DNA from: 630D-37 sp037478835 | GTDB lineage: Bacteria > Chloroflexota > Anaerolineae > Anaerolineales > Villigracilaceae | NCBI GenBank assembly: GCA_037478835.1 | Contig: JBBFLV010000005.1 | Span: 62,001 to 126,000 of the forward strand | Length of the DNA: 64,000 nt | Direction: 5' to 3' | Part shown: positions 16,633-25,951 of the stretch, in pieces | Layout: the number at the start of each line of letters is the position of its first letter | Numbering within the stretch: the first letter of the stretch is position 1 | Translations under genes and position numbers: made by a program | Notes under the pieces: model-generated | Told to the model about the DNA's origin: nothing | The model's database searches: none | Seen by the model: only the letters and a program-made list of their open reading frames with translations

Positions 16633-17984
16633 GCGAATTCGCCGATCACCCGCGCCATGTGACGGGCGTGCTTTAGATACAAGTCAATGCGGATGTTCTC
16701 GTTCGGAGCGTGGGCGCGCGTATCCGGGTAGCCTAGGCCGGCCGTTGCCACCGGCAGGCCGAGATCGTGGACGAAGGGATAGATCGGCCCGGAACCGCCG
16801 GTCATCGGCACCTTTTGCATCGGCACTCCGTAAACCGGACGCGCCGTTTCCACCACCAGGTTGACGAACGGATCGTCCGGATCGGTGCGCGCCGGCGGCT
16901 CACCGCCGAGGAAATGGATTTGCACGTCCGAAAAGCCCTCACGGTCGAGGTGGGCGCGCAGTTTTTCGAGGATATCTTGAGGGTGCTGATCGGGCACCAA
17001 GCGGAAGTCTACTTTTGCCGAAGCCCGTGCCGGCAAAACGGTCTTCGCGCCGGCTCCCTGGTAGCCGCTGGTCAGGCCGCAGATGGTGCACGTGGGGCTG
17101 AAGACCTCCTCAATATGCAGTTCCGTGCCGCCTTTTAGACCCTTGATGAATTCGCGCACCCCGTAGCGCTGACGATATTCCTCCGCCACATCGGGGAGCG
17201 CCGCCATCAACTCCCAATCGCGAGGCGAGGGGGGCCGCACTGCATCGTAGAAGCCGGGGATACGAATGCGCTCATCCAGCCCTTTCAGGCTGTTCAGCGC
17301 CCACACCAGGCGCCAGGCGGCATTCGGAAAGATCGAACCGCCGAGGCCGGAGTGCACGTCAATGTTGGCCGTCTCGACGGAGAGTTCCACGTAGCAAATG
17401 CCGCGCAGGCCCAGGTATTGCATCGGCACATCGCGGTGATCCACATAACCGAACTCCCAAACACAGGCATCGGCCTTCAGTCGATCCTTGTGGCGCAGGA
17501 TGAAATCGTGCAAATGCACGCTGCTGGTCTCTTCTTCCCCTTCGATGATGAATTTGACGTTGCAGGGCAATTCCCCTTCGGTATCCAGCAACGCGTCCAA
17601 AGCGAAAAGCCGCGCCACCAGGTGACCCTTATCATCGCTCACGCCGCGTCCGTACATTTTCCCATCCCGTATGCTGGGTTCAAAGGGTGGCGTTTCCCAG
17701 AGCTCCAGCGGTTCCGGCGGCTGAACATCGTAGTGATTGTAAAAGAGCAAGGTCTTCTCGCTGCGCCCTTTGCGCTCGGCGAGCACCACCGGTGCGCCCT
17801 CGGTCGGCAGGATTTCTACCTGGAAGCCGCGTCGTCCTAGCATCTCGGCGACCAGCGCGGCGCATTCTTTCAGTCCCCAGTTCTGCGCGGCCACGGAGGG
17901 TTGGGCAACCAGCTGTGCCAGCTCCTGCAGGCTGGCATCCAGATGAGATTCGAGGTAGGCGTCAATTCGGGTGTAATCGGTCAT
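16620..17984 (-). CDS. M20-family dipeptidase / metallopeptidase
   Basis: A 454-residue zinc exopeptidase of the ArgE/DapE/CPG2 clan that cleaves dipeptides. Metal and catalytic motifs are visible: YNHYDVQPP (His ligand and catalytic Asp), GRGVSDDKGHL (bridging Asp) and IEGEEETSS (general base and Glu ligand), with the dimerisation domain in the middle. The start is set at 17984 by AAAGGAG eight bases upstream; the longer frame to 18017 lacks a site. It is last in the mscL-to-M20 run but has its own possible promoter at 18018-18023. Confidence 0.9.
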   Translation of the reverse strand: MTDYTRIDAYLESHLDASLQELAQLVAQPSVAAQNWGLKECAALVAEMLGRRGFQVEILPTEGAPVVLAERKGRSEKTLLFYNHYDVQPPEPLELWETPPFEPSIRDGKMYGRGVSDDKGHLVARLFALDALLDTEGELPCNVKFIIEGEEETSSVHLHDFILRHKDRLKADACVWEFGYVDHRDVPMQYLGLRGICYVELSVETANIDVHSGLGGSIFPNAAWRLVWALNSLKGLDERIRIPGFYDAVRPPSPRDWELMAALPDVAEEYRQRYGVREFIKGLKGGTELHIEEVFSPTCTICGLTSGYQGAGAKTVLPARASAKVDFRLVPDQHPQDILEKLRAHLDREGFSDVQIHFLGGEPPARTDPDDPFVNLVVETARPVYGVPMQKVPMTGGSGPIYPFVHDLGLPVATAGLGYPDTRAHAPNENIRIDLYLKHARHMARVIGEFAHSS

Positions 17985-18011
17985 GGGAACTCCTTTCGTG
18001 GGGGCTAGGAT

Positions 18012-18029
18012 AGGCACATTATAGTGCCT
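18012..18029 (-). promoter_or_regulatory. -10 box inside a perfect inverted repeat
   Basis: AGGCAC and GTGCCT flank ATTATA, so that on the minus strand a TATAAT hexamer (18018-18023) is framed by 6-bp perfect arms. It would start the M20 transcript near 18011 with a leader of about 27 nt. The arms look like an operator over the -10 box, or an RNA hairpin at the end of the C39 gene. No -35 match is evident. Confidence 0.4.
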
Positions 18030-18044
18030 CTTCGCCTGAGGCGC

Positions 18045-19280
18045 TTAGGGATTTTCGCCGACGAATTGCAAGGCGTAGATCGCATCCGGATAGTCGGGAC
18101 GAGCCTTGAGAGCACGTCGCCAATCGGCAATGGCTCCTTTCAAATCACCCTGACGGTAAAGCCCCCAGCCGTGCCAAAGTAGAGCCTCTTCCGAATTCGG
18201 GGTGCGTTGTAAGGTATATTCGGCCAGTGCCAAGAGATCGGGAATACGCCCGGAGTGGAAATAGGCGATGAACGGGCCGAATTGATAGCGCGTCATGCGC
18301 TGTGGCAAGCCGATCTGGCGCGCCCGATCGTAGGCGCGGGCCGCCTCGGCATAGCGCTCGAAATAGACCAGGTTCGTCCCGTAGTTGAACCAGGCAAAGG
18401 CATTCTGGGGAGACTCTTCCGTCTCCTTGCGGCTCTGTTCCAGCGCGCCTTGACGGTTGCGATCGATATCCCAGTCCTCTCCCAGAATGGCGCGCAGGCT
18501 CTCTTCCTGTTCCGGGCGGTAGACCAGGAAATAGAGGCGATTGAACGGTTGCCAGTTAGCATCCAGATCGGCATAAGCGATGACCTGATCTGCCCCGCGG
18601 TAGGAATCCTGGCCAATGAATGTGCCACTCGTATCATCGTAACCGGTGAGGAGCAGATAGTGTGCCGCCCAGTGATCGTCATTCGGCCAATAGGTCTCGT
18701 CGAAGATGAAAACTTCCTCGATGATCACCGGGAACCCGGCCGCCAGCAGGCGCTTGAGCAGCTGGAGATTCCCGTTGACGCGAAACTCTGCCCGCAACCA
18801 GCCGGCGTAATTGTTGACGTAGTAGGCCATCTCTTCCGGGTTGACGTTACGATCGGCGCGTTCTGGCTTGATGATCTTGGAAATATCGAATTGATCCCCC
18901 TGCCATCCGTACATTCGCAGTGCCATGGTCAAGGTGGCCGGCCCGCAGTTGTTGATATCCTGTTTTTCCCAGGCCGGAGCAGGCAAAAAGACCTGTGGCG
19001 GCAAAGGCGGCAGGGTGGCAGTGGGGGTGGCCGAGGGAGCAGGAGTGCTCGAAATGCTTTCAGGCGTGGGAGAAGGGCTTGGGGTGGGCAACGGGAGTTC
19101 TTCGACCGTTGCCAGCGGGGTTGGGAATGCTTTCACCGGCACGATCAACCCGCGCCCATAAGTCACCAAGCGCTCATATTCCCAGGCCAGCCGATCGCGA
19201 TGCCCGCTGAGATAGAGACCCAGGGAAAGCAAGAAGAAGAGCAATGCCAGCAACACAAGACGTGGAGAGGGTTTGGACAT
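18045..19280 (-). CDS. Membrane-anchored C39-like peptidase with TPR tail
   Basis: A 411-residue protein. One N-terminal membrane segment (about 7-24) is followed by a Pro/Ser/Thr-rich spacer (about 53-100). Then comes a C39_2 papain-fold domain: Cys112 in DINNCGPATLT, the His in DDHWAAHYLLLTGYD, and an Asp in IGQDSY. The C-terminal 150 residues carry about three TPR-like helical repeats (NAFAWFNYGTNLVY, EALLWHGWGLY). The catalytic domain should face outside the cell. Many such domains bind or trim extracellular peptides; the substrate is unknown. It follows msrQ by nine bases. Confidence 0.85.
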   Translation of the reverse strand: MSKPSPRLVLLALLFFLLSLGLYLSGHRDRLAWEYERLVTYGRGLIVPVKAFPTPLATVEELPLPTPSPSPTPESISSTPAPSATPTATLPPLPPQVFLPAPAWEKQDINNCGPATLTMALRMYGWQGDQFDISKIIKPERADRNVNPEEMAYYVNNYAGWLRAEFRVNGNLQLLKRLLAAGFPVIIEEVFIFDETYWPNDDHWAAHYLLLTGYDDTSGTFIGQDSYRGADQVIAYADLDANWQPFNRLYFLVYRPEQEESLRAILGEDWDIDRNRQGALEQSRKETEESPQNAFAWFNYGTNLVYFERYAEAARAYDRARQIGLPQRMTRYQFGPFIAYFHSGRIPDLLALAEYTLQRTPNSEEALLWHGWGLYRQGDLKGAIADWRRALKARPDYPDAIYALQFVGENP

Positions 19281-19289
19281 GATAGACTC

Positions 19290-19901
19290 TCAGGAATGGT
19301 TTCGTTTCCCAAATCTTAAGCGCAGGCGCGCTGTTAGCAGGATAACCCCCAGGACGGCATAGATCAACGGACGTAGGATTTGGCCCTGTAAACTCAACAC
19401 GTCCCCTTTTTGGGAAAGAGCGACGTGAATCAGCACGAGCAAAAGGGCAAGGTAGACCAGACGATGCAGTCGTTTCCAGTTACGTCCCAAGCGCTGCTTC
19501 CAGATGTCAAATGAGGTCGCGCCCAGGGGAACCAGGAGCAGAAATGCCGCAATGCCGAAGAGCAGGTAGCGTTTTTCGAGCACGGTGCGGACAAACGTAC
19601 TCCAAGCCAGGCCGTAATCCAGGTGCACGAAGATCAGCGCGTGCAGCGTGGCATAGAGCAGCGCATAGAGGCCGAGCCGTCGCCTTTGACGCAAAGCCTC
19701 CTGCCAGCCAAACCAGCGATGCAGCGGCGTGCAGGCCAGCGAAAGGAGCAAAAAGATCATCGCCCCGCGCCCGGTGCGGAGCTCCAAACTTTGGATCGGG
19801 TTGGCGCCCAGGTTGCCGCTCAGGGCCTGCAGGAGCAAAAGCAAAAGGCCGCCCCAGGCATAGCCGTGGATCAGCCAGGAAAGGGGAATCTGCCGACGCA
19901 T
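19290..19901 (-). CDS. msrQ: MsrQ-like haem membrane subunit of methionine sulfoxide reductase
   Basis: A 203-residue membrane protein with about six helices and conserved histidines (CTPLHRWFGW, LLYATLHALIFVH, RLHRLVYLALLLVLIHV) that bind b-haem in the ferric-reductase-like family. It feeds electrons to the MsrP partner, which repairs oxidised methionines in envelope proteins. The start is ATG 19901, which overlaps the msrP stop as TGATG; the open frame extends further but those residues are antisense-like noise. Confidence 0.9.
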   Translation of the reverse strand: MRRQIPLSWLIHGYAWGGLLLLLLQALSGNLGANPIQSLELRTGRGAMIFLLLSLACTPLHRWFGWQEALRQRRRLGLYALLYATLHALIFVHLDYGLAWSTFVRTVLEKRYLLFGIAAFLLLVPLGATSFDIWKQRLGRNWKRLHRLVYLALLLVLIHVALSQKGDVLSLQGQILRPLIYAVLGVILLTARLRLRFGKRNHS

Positions 19902-20854
19902 CAGTAATACTTGCTCAGGTCCATGCCGGCATAGAGTGCGGCCACTTCTTCCGCATAGCCGTTGAAGGGCAGGGTCGGGCGTCTGCCGAGTTCCCCGATC
20001 CGCCGCTCCGTCGCCTGTGACCAGCGCGGATGGGGCACGTCCGGGTTGACGTTGGCGTAAAAGCCGTATTCGTGCGGTGCGATCGTCGACCAGAAGATTT
20101 TTGGCTGTTCTTCGACCAGCTCGATCTTGACGATCGCCTTGGCCGACTTGAAGCCGTATTTCCACGGGACGACCAGCCGAATCGGGGCGCCATCCTGGGG
20201 CGGGAGCGGCACGCCATATAGACCCGTAGCCAGTATCGTTAAAGGATGCATCGCCTCATCCAAGCGTAGCCCCTCGTAATACGGCCACGGGTAGAAGCGG
20301 GAACGCTGGCCGGGCATTTGTTCTGGCCGGTGAATGGAAACGAAGCGCACGTAGCGTGCCGAGCCGAGCGGCTCCACTTCCTTGAGCAAAGCGGCCAGGG
20401 GAAAGCCGTTCCAGGGGATGACCATGCTCCAGCCCTCCACGCAGCGCAGGCGGTAAATGCGCTCCTCCGATGGGAAGCGTTTGAGCAGGTCTTCGATATC
20501 GTAGGTTTTCGGAAAGCGGCACAGGCCGCCCACTTCCACGGTCCAAGGACGGGTTTGAAAGTTCTGTGCCAGGCGGGCGACGGCCTCTTTCTGCTCGCTG
20601 AATTCGTAGTAGTTGTTGTAATTCGTGATCAGCTCATATGGAGTGAGGGCATCGCCGCGTTCATCGGTTTGTTCCGTGATCTGGAGCGCAGGATGAGTGG
20701 AAGTGGAAGATTGCACCAGCGCCGGCGCGCAGGCCGCCAATCCCAGCCCACCGACCAGGATGGCGGCCATCTTCAGCACATCGCGACGGGAGAAATAGAG
20801 ATGGGAAGGGGTGATCTCCGAAGAAGGGATTTTTGGGGAATGGTAGACTTTCAT
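19901..20854 (-). CDS. msrP: MsrP-like molybdopterin methionine sulfoxide reductase, catalytic subunit
   Basis: A 317-residue molybdenum-cofactor enzyme that reduces methionine sulfoxide outside the cytoplasmic membrane. A twin-arginine signal (FSRRDVLK at 21-28) and hydrophobic stretch end at LAAC42, a possible lipobox, so it may be a Tat-exported lipoprotein. The Mo-ligand cysteine is Cys138 in YRLRCVEGW. The RPEQMPGQ and KYGFKSAK regions fit YedY. It stands between the chromate-transporter half and msrQ in one coupled run. Confidence 0.92.
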   Translation of the reverse strand: MKVYHSPKIPSSEITPSHLYFSRRDVLKMAAILVGGLGLAACAPALVQSSTSTHPALQITEQTDERGDALTPYELITNYNNYYEFSEQKEAVARLAQNFQTRPWTVEVGGLCRFPKTYDIEDLLKRFPSEERIYRLRCVEGWSMVIPWNGFPLAALLKEVEPLGSARYVRFVSIHRPEQMPGQRSRFYPWPYYEGLRLDEAMHPLTILATGLYGVPLPPQDGAPIRLVVPWKYGFKSAKAIVKIELVEEQPKIFWSTIAPHEYGFYANVNPDVPHPRWSQATERRIGELGRRPTLPFNGYAEEVAALYAGMDLSKYY

Positions 20855-20856
20855 CG

Positions 20857-21453
20857 TTACCTGTAAATCAGATAGCCGAACACAGCACCACCGAGGATCA
20901 GGAAAACCGGGTTGATCTTTGTGTAGGTGAGTAAACCAAATGCAAAGAGGGTGATCAGGAGCTTATCCCAGCCCTGAGCAAGAGCCGTCGGCCAGCCCAG
21001 TTTGCGTGCCCCGAAGACGCTCAGAGCCATATCGTAGGCCGTCCAGAGCAAAAAGCCGACCACAATCGGGCGCACGGCCTTGAGCATGGCCTGGACGGTG
21101 GGGCTATCTTTGATGCCGAAGAAGAAGATCACCATCACCAGCATGAGCAATGTGGTGGGCAAAACGGTGCCGGTGACGGCGGCAATGGCGCCGGGCAGGC
21201 CGGCCAGCTTATAGCCGATAAAAGCCGAAACCTGAGGAGCGATCGGCCCCGGCAGGGCATTGCCCACGGCCACGGCATCGGCAAATTCTTCCGGCGTCAC
21301 CCAGGGGACGGGATCGGATTGCCCCGGCGGCACCCACAAGGCCGAGGTCGTTTCCCGTTGCATCAGCGCTAGGGAAGCCGGGCCGCCTCCCCAGGAGAAC
21401 ATCGCCACACGCGTGAAGACGATGAAGAGATCCCAAAGCAGTTTCCAGTTCAT
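20857..21453 (-). CDS. Chromate transporter family protein, single domain
   Basis: A 198-residue membrane protein with about five helices, equal to one CHR domain (FTRVAMFSWGGGPASLALM, VGNALPGPIAPQVSAFIGYKLAG cut to its core GNALPGPIAP). Full-length ChrA has two such domains, and short forms usually occur as adjacent pairs; here only one is present. The start is ATG 21453 with GAGGG six bases upstream; the open frame continues upstream through the M3 gene's 3' end and is not used. Transport of chromate or another anion is inferred from family only. Confidence 0.85.
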   Translation of the reverse strand: MNWKLLWDLFIVFTRVAMFSWGGGPASLALMQRETTSALWVPPGQSDPVPWVTPEEFADAVAVGNALPGPIAPQVSAFIGYKLAGLPGAIAAVTGTVLPTTLLMLVMVIFFFGIKDSPTVQAMLKAVRPIVVGFLLWTAYDMALSVFGARKLGWPTALAQGWDKLLITLFAFGLLTYTKINPVFLILGGAVFGYLIYR

Positions 21454-21460
21454 GTTTCCC

Positions 21461-23152
21461 TCAAAGTTCCAGGAACGGGCGTGCCAGTTCAACGACCTGC
21501 CGCAGGATGGAAGCATCCATGGCGAACCGGGCGCCGGCTGTGGCATAGAGCTGCGGCAAAGGCACGGTGCCACCGAGCGCCAGTGCCTGACGATAGCGAC
21601 GCAAAGCATTGGCCTGATCTTTGAGCGCTTCACCCCACACCTGGAAGGCGCCGAGTTGCGCTAGGCCGTATTCCACGTAGTAGAAGGGAACCTGATGAAT
21701 GTGCAGCTTGCGATGCCAACCACTCATCATCACGTCTTCCAGGCCGCTCCAATCGATCGCCGGGATGAAGCGTTGCCAGAGCTCCGCCCACTTGGCATCG
21801 CATTGAGCCGGATCGGCACCCTGAGCCGGGTTTTCGTAGACCCAGTGCTGGAAAGCATCCACCACTGCCATGAACGGCCAGAAGAGGATCGAGCGCTCCA
21901 GGTGCTCCTGGAAGGCCCGACGGGCATCCTGGGGCGTGTAGAATTCGGTCAGGTAGGGGGAGGCGAGCAGCTCCATGCCCATGGAGGCCACCTCGCTGAA
22001 TTCCATCGGCGAGCCCCACTGATGATAGTAAGGCAATCCCTGACGCTCGAAATCGTGAAAGGCGTGGCCGCTCTCATGCAGCAGGGTCTGCACGTCATCG
22101 TGTATGCCGACGGCGTTCATGAAGATGAACGGGCGACGGCTGAGCGGCAGATGGGTGCAATAGCCGCCGGGGGCTTTGTTCTTGCGGTTGTCCAGATCGA
22201 GCAGGGATTCCTGACGCATGATGCGGAAATATTCGCCGAGTTGCGCATCCAAGCGATCGAAGATGGCCTGGGTCTTATCCTTGAGCTCTTCCACATCGTG
22301 GAAGGGGCGCAGGGGCGGCTGACTTCCATCCTCGACCGGGCGGCTGTACCAGCCATCGACCAGGTCCCAGGGGCGCAGGCGATCCAGGCCGAGCTTTTGC
22401 CGATGGCGTTCGTAGATCTGCGTGGCGAGAGGCACGATCACTTCCTCGATGGCGCGATGGAAGGTTTTACAATCTTCGGGGGTGTAATCGAAGCGCAGTT
22501 TGCCCTTCCACTGGTAGGCGCGGTAGTCCGGCTGATCGGCGTTGGCGGCGATCTTCAGGCGCAGGGACATGAAGCGCGTCCAGAGATCGTTGATCGCGGC
22601 GCGATCGGCCAGCTGGCGTTCGGCGATCAGGCGCCAGGCCTTTTCACGACGGGCGCGATCGGGCTCCTGGAGAACGGTCTTCAGGCGGCTGAGGGTGACC
22701 TCTTGGCCTTCCCATTCGACCGTTTGGGCGCCGATGATCTTGTCATATTCCACCGAAAGCTTCTGCTCTTCGGCCAGCAAGGGCAGGTTGGCTTCGCGGA
22801 AGAGGGCGGCATGGGTGCGCATGGCGCGCAAGGGCAATTCCATGCCTTTGGGTTCCAGGCCGCTGGCCAACAGTTTCTCTTTCAGGCGCTGTTCAGCGGT
22901 CTTGAGGTGGGGAAAGATGGTTTCCAGGTAGCGGTTCAGGCGGGCTTCTGCCTCCGCATCGGCGGTGTTGACGGTGGTGGCGATGTAGAGGCGGTTTTCC
23001 ATTTCGTCCACAACCTGGGCAAGTTGCGACCAATCCAGCAGCCAGCCTTCGACGGTGGCGGCGCTCAGGGGACGGGATTGCAGTTCCTGGAAGTGAGGTT
23101 CCAGGTCATTCCAGGTGAGATGGATGGTTTCGGCAGGCGAAATGTTGAGCAT
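21461..23152 (-). CDS. M3-family oligoendopeptidase (PepF-like)
   Basis: A 563-residue zinc peptidase that cleaves short peptides in the cytoplasm. The metal motif is HESGH (TLLHESGHAFHDF near 354-366), with the third ligand region EFSEVASMGMELL about 28 residues on. A long helical N-terminal part fits M3 fold. The start is ATG 23152 with AAGGGAG nine bases upstream. It lies 15 bp behind pcrA. Its partners for peptide recycling are the M20 dipeptidase and the peptide ABC importer elsewhere in the window. Confidence 0.92.
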   Translation of the reverse strand: MLNISPAETIHLTWNDLEPHFQELQSRPLSAATVEGWLLDWSQLAQVVDEMENRLYIATTVNTADAEAEARLNRYLETIFPHLKTAEQRLKEKLLASGLEPKGMELPLRAMRTHAALFREANLPLLAEEQKLSVEYDKIIGAQTVEWEGQEVTLSRLKTVLQEPDRARREKAWRLIAERQLADRAAINDLWTRFMSLRLKIAANADQPDYRAYQWKGKLRFDYTPEDCKTFHRAIEEVIVPLATQIYERHRQKLGLDRLRPWDLVDGWYSRPVEDGSQPPLRPFHDVEELKDKTQAIFDRLDAQLGEYFRIMRQESLLDLDNRKNKAPGGYCTHLPLSRRPFIFMNAVGIHDDVQTLLHESGHAFHDFERQGLPYYHQWGSPMEFSEVASMGMELLASPYLTEFYTPQDARRAFQEHLERSILFWPFMAVVDAFQHWVYENPAQGADPAQCDAKWAELWQRFIPAIDWSGLEDVMMSGWHRKLHIHQVPFYYVEYGLAQLGAFQVWGEALKDQANALRRYRQALALGGTVPLPQLYATAGARFAMDASILRQVVELARPFLEL

Positions 23153-23167
23153 GGGATACTCCCTTTG

Positions 23168-25339
23168 TTATGGAATGGGAACGAGTCCGGCGATGGAGGC
23201 GATCAGGCGCTTGAAGCCGACGCTCTCAAAGGCAACATCCACGACTTCTTCGCCATCCTGAATGCGGCTCTGGAGGACGAGGCCTTCGCCCCAGAGGGGA
23301 TGCTGTACCCGCGTTCCGGCGGCGAAACGAGCTTCGGGCCCGGCCGATCTGCTCGAGGTCCCGAACGACTGCGCTTGGCTTGAGGGGGCAGAAACGCTTC
23401 GGAGGGCACGTCCGCTGCGAGAGCGGCCATCCAGCAAATGGGGTGGGATGTCTTCTAAAAAACGCGAGGGGATGGTTTCTTCCCGGTAGTCGCGACTGCC
23501 CCGTTGCAGCGCGCGCACCAGGTAGAGGCGTTCTTTGGCACGGGTGATGCCCACATAGAAGAGACGGCGCTCCTCTTCCATGCTTTCCGGATCGCCGAAG
23601 GAGCGACTGTGGGGTAGCAGGCCATCATCCAAGCCGACCAGGAAGACGACGGCAAATTCCAGGCCTTTGGCGGCGTGCAGGGTGAGCAGGGTGGGGGCAT
23701 CGTTGGCGGTGAGGGTATCCTGATCGGAGACGAGGGAGATGTTTTCCAGGAATTCTTCCAGGGTGCGCGTTTCGTATTCGCGCGTGATGCGGCGGAATTC
23801 CTGAACGTTTTCCCAGCGATCCAGGCCTTCTTCGCTGCCATCGTTGATGTATTCGCGGTAATTGAGGTCTATGAGGATGCGATCGAAAAGCTCCGGCAGG
23901 GTGGTGGTGGCGGCTAGGGCGCGCCAACGGGCGAGGGTGGCGCCGAAATCGGCCAGGAGCACCACCGAGCGACCGCTGAAGGCCTGCCAGTAGGTGGAGG
24001 CGGAGCCGCGGGCAAGATCGAGCAACACCCGCCCCGGCGAGGTGCCGGCCTGACGGGCGACGGTGTGCAGGGTGAGCAGGGTGCGGTCGCCGATGCCGCG
24101 CGGCGGGATGTTGATCACGCGGTCGAGGCTGACGATGTCATCCGGGTTGTGTATCAGGCGCAGGAAGGCGATCAGGTCCTTGATCTCGCGGCGGCCGTAA
24201 AAGCGCTGCGCGCCGACCAGGCGGTAGGGCAGGCGCATTTGCAGGAAGGCCTCTTCCAGCAGGCGCGATTGGGCGTTCGTGCGGTACATGATGGCGATTT
24301 CACCCGGCGGGAATTGGCGCGAGGTGAGCAGGTTGGCCACCGTTTCGGCGACGAAGGAGGCCTCTTCGTAATCGTCACGGGCTTCGTAATAGTAGATTTT
24401 TTCGCCCTGGCCACGTTCGCTATACAGGCGGCGCGGGCGATGGGTTTGCGAGCGACGGATGACGGCCGAGGCCGCATCCAGGATGTTCTGGCGGGAGCGG
24501 TAGTTTTGCTCCAGCAGGATGATCTGCACATCGGGAAAGTCTTGTTCTAGGCGGCGAATATTGCGGTAATCGGCACCGCGCCAGCGGTAAATGGATTGAT
24601 CCGGATCGCCGACGGCGAAGAGGTTGCGATGGACCGAGGCGAGATGACGCAAGAGGGTATATTGGGCGAGGTTGGTATCCTGGAATTCATCTACCAGGAT
24701 GTGGCGAAAGCGCTGAGCGTATTTTTCACGCACTTCCGGGTATTCGGAGAGCAAATAGGCCATCCAGAGCAGGAGGTCATCGAAGTCAACGGCATTCGAT
24801 TGGCGGAGCATCTCCTGGTAGCGGCGGTAGATGCGCTGGATGACCTGATCGCGGTAGTTCTGGGTTGGATAATCATCGGGGAAGAGAAGTTCGTTTTTGG
24901 CGCGCGAGATGGCCGCATGAATGACGGCCGGGCGGTAGCTTTTCTCGTCCAAGTTCAGGTCGCGAATGGCGTTTTTGACTACCCGTTCCTGATCGTCGGC
25001 ATCGAAGATGACGAAGTTGGAATCCAGCGGTAAATAACCGGCTTCGCGGCGCAGAATGCGGGCACAAAGGGCGTGGAACGTGCCCAAAGACATGCCGTTG
25101 ATCGCCGAAGGACCGAGCAGGCTTTGGAGACGCTCCTGCATTTCGCGTGCCGCCTTGTTGGTGAAGGTCACGGCCATGATCTCCCAGGGGCGCACGCCGC
25201 GCGCGTGCAGGAGATAGGCGATGCGATGGGTGAGGACGCGCGTTTTGCCGGAACCAGGACCGGCGATGACCAGGATGGGGCCATCGCCGGCGGTCACGGC
25301 TTGAACCTGTTGCGGGTTTAGGGAAGCGAGCCAATCCAT
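23168..25339 (-). CDS. pcrA: ATP-dependent DNA helicase PcrA/UvrD
   Basis: A 723-residue SF1A 3'-5' helicase of repair and replication-fork clearing. Walker A is AGPGSGKT near 27-34, motif II VDEFQDTN, motif III DPDQSIYRWRGAD, motif VI FYVGITRAKERLYL. The C-terminal tail has the Tudor-like region typical of PcrA (GTRVQHPLWGEGLV), which in Bacillus contacts RNA polymerase. Its ATG overlaps the mscL stop as TGATG, which couples the two. Confidence 0.95.
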   Translation of the reverse strand: MDWLASLNPQQVQAVTAGDGPILVIAGPGSGKTRVLTHRIAYLLHARGVRPWEIMAVTFTNKAAREMQERLQSLLGPSAINGMSLGTFHALCARILRREAGYLPLDSNFVIFDADDQERVVKNAIRDLNLDEKSYRPAVIHAAISRAKNELLFPDDYPTQNYRDQVIQRIYRRYQEMLRQSNAVDFDDLLLWMAYLLSEYPEVREKYAQRFRHILVDEFQDTNLAQYTLLRHLASVHRNLFAVGDPDQSIYRWRGADYRNIRRLEQDFPDVQIILLEQNYRSRQNILDAASAVIRRSQTHRPRRLYSERGQGEKIYYYEARDDYEEASFVAETVANLLTSRQFPPGEIAIMYRTNAQSRLLEEAFLQMRLPYRLVGAQRFYGRREIKDLIAFLRLIHNPDDIVSLDRVINIPPRGIGDRTLLTLHTVARQAGTSPGRVLLDLARGSASTYWQAFSGRSVVLLADFGATLARWRALAATTTLPELFDRILIDLNYREYINDGSEEGLDRWENVQEFRRITREYETRTLEEFLENISLVSDQDTLTANDAPTLLTLHAAKGLEFAVVFLVGLDDGLLPHSRSFGDPESMEEERRLFYVGITRAKERLYLVRALQRGSRDYREETIPSRFLEDIPPHLLDGRSRSGRALRSVSAPSSQAQSFGTSSRSAGPEARFAAGTRVQHPLWGEGLVLQSRIQDGEEVVDVAFESVGFKRLIASIAGLVPIP

Positions 25340-25740
25340 CAGGAGAGCGTAGAAGTGCAGTAGGGACAGCGAGTGGCCTTAATCGGAATGGTGCTGAAGC
25401 AGTAGGGGCACTCTTTGGTGGTCGGTTCGGCGGGAGCAGGGGCCGGCTGCGGGCGGGCGCGCATGCGATTGAACGCACGCACGAAGAGGAAAATGGCAAA
25501 GGCGACGATCAGGAAATCTACCACCGCCTGGAGGAAGGCGCCGTAGCGCACCGTTGCTTCCCCGACGGTGAATTCCAGGCCGCTGAGGTTGATGCCGCCG
25601 GTCAACAGGCCGATCAGCGGCATGAGCACATCGCCGACCAGAGAGCTGACGATCTTGCCAAATGCGCCACCGATGATGACACCGACGGCCAGATCGATGA
25701 CGTTGCCTCGTAGGGCGAATTCCTTGAATTCCTTGAGCAT
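25339..25740 (-). CDS. mscL: Large-conductance mechanosensitive channel with zinc-ribbon tail
   Basis: A 133-residue channel that opens under membrane tension to release solutes on osmotic downshock. MscL core: FKEFALRGNVIDLAVGVIIG at the first helix, a short periplasmic loop, and the second helix near 70-92. After a Pro/Ala linker the tail carries two CPYC knuckles (Cys 111, 114, 125, 128), predicted to form a small zinc ribbon where E. coli MscL has only a helical bundle. The start follows AAAGGAGG; the open frame continues upstream into repeat DNA and is not used. Confidence 0.93.
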   Translation of the reverse strand: MLKEFKEFALRGNVIDLAVGVIIGGAFGKIVSSLVGDVLMPLIGLLTGGINLSGLEFTVGEATVRYGAFLQAVVDFLIVAFAIFLFVRAFNRMRARPQPAPAPAEPTTKECPYCFSTIPIKATRCPYCTSTLS

Positions 25741-25810
25741 AGCGCCTCCTTTATGGGGTGGATTTGCCAGGATTGTACCCGGAGGCATGGGATGTGTCAA
25801 CGCGTGCAAA

Positions 25811-25859
25811 ACGGTAGACGGTAGAGGGTAGACCGTGGACGGTGGAAGATGGATGGTTG
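25811..25859. repeat. Degenerate 7-bp tandem repeat array
   Basis: About seven units at a strict 7-bp step: ACGGTAG, ACGGTAG, AGGGTAG, ACCGTGG, ACGGTGG, AAGATGG, ATGGTTG. The same unit recurs at 29143, 32656, 33443 and 46997, always between genes. Confidence 0.8.
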
Positions 25860-25951
25860 GATGCGTATGTGCTGATCGGCTAAAGGGGGATGTTTTTCTC
25901 GCTAAGGATTGTTGCATTAACACAACCTTTCTTTACCGCAGAAACTTTATC

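Noticed and set aside
21695..23383. A 562-codon open frame on the plus strand opposite the M3 peptidase
   Set aside because: It is the mirror of a GC-rich gene, has low-complexity composition, no ribosome site and no family signature. Similar long mirrors exist at 1592-2482, 36446-37501 and 27913-28968.
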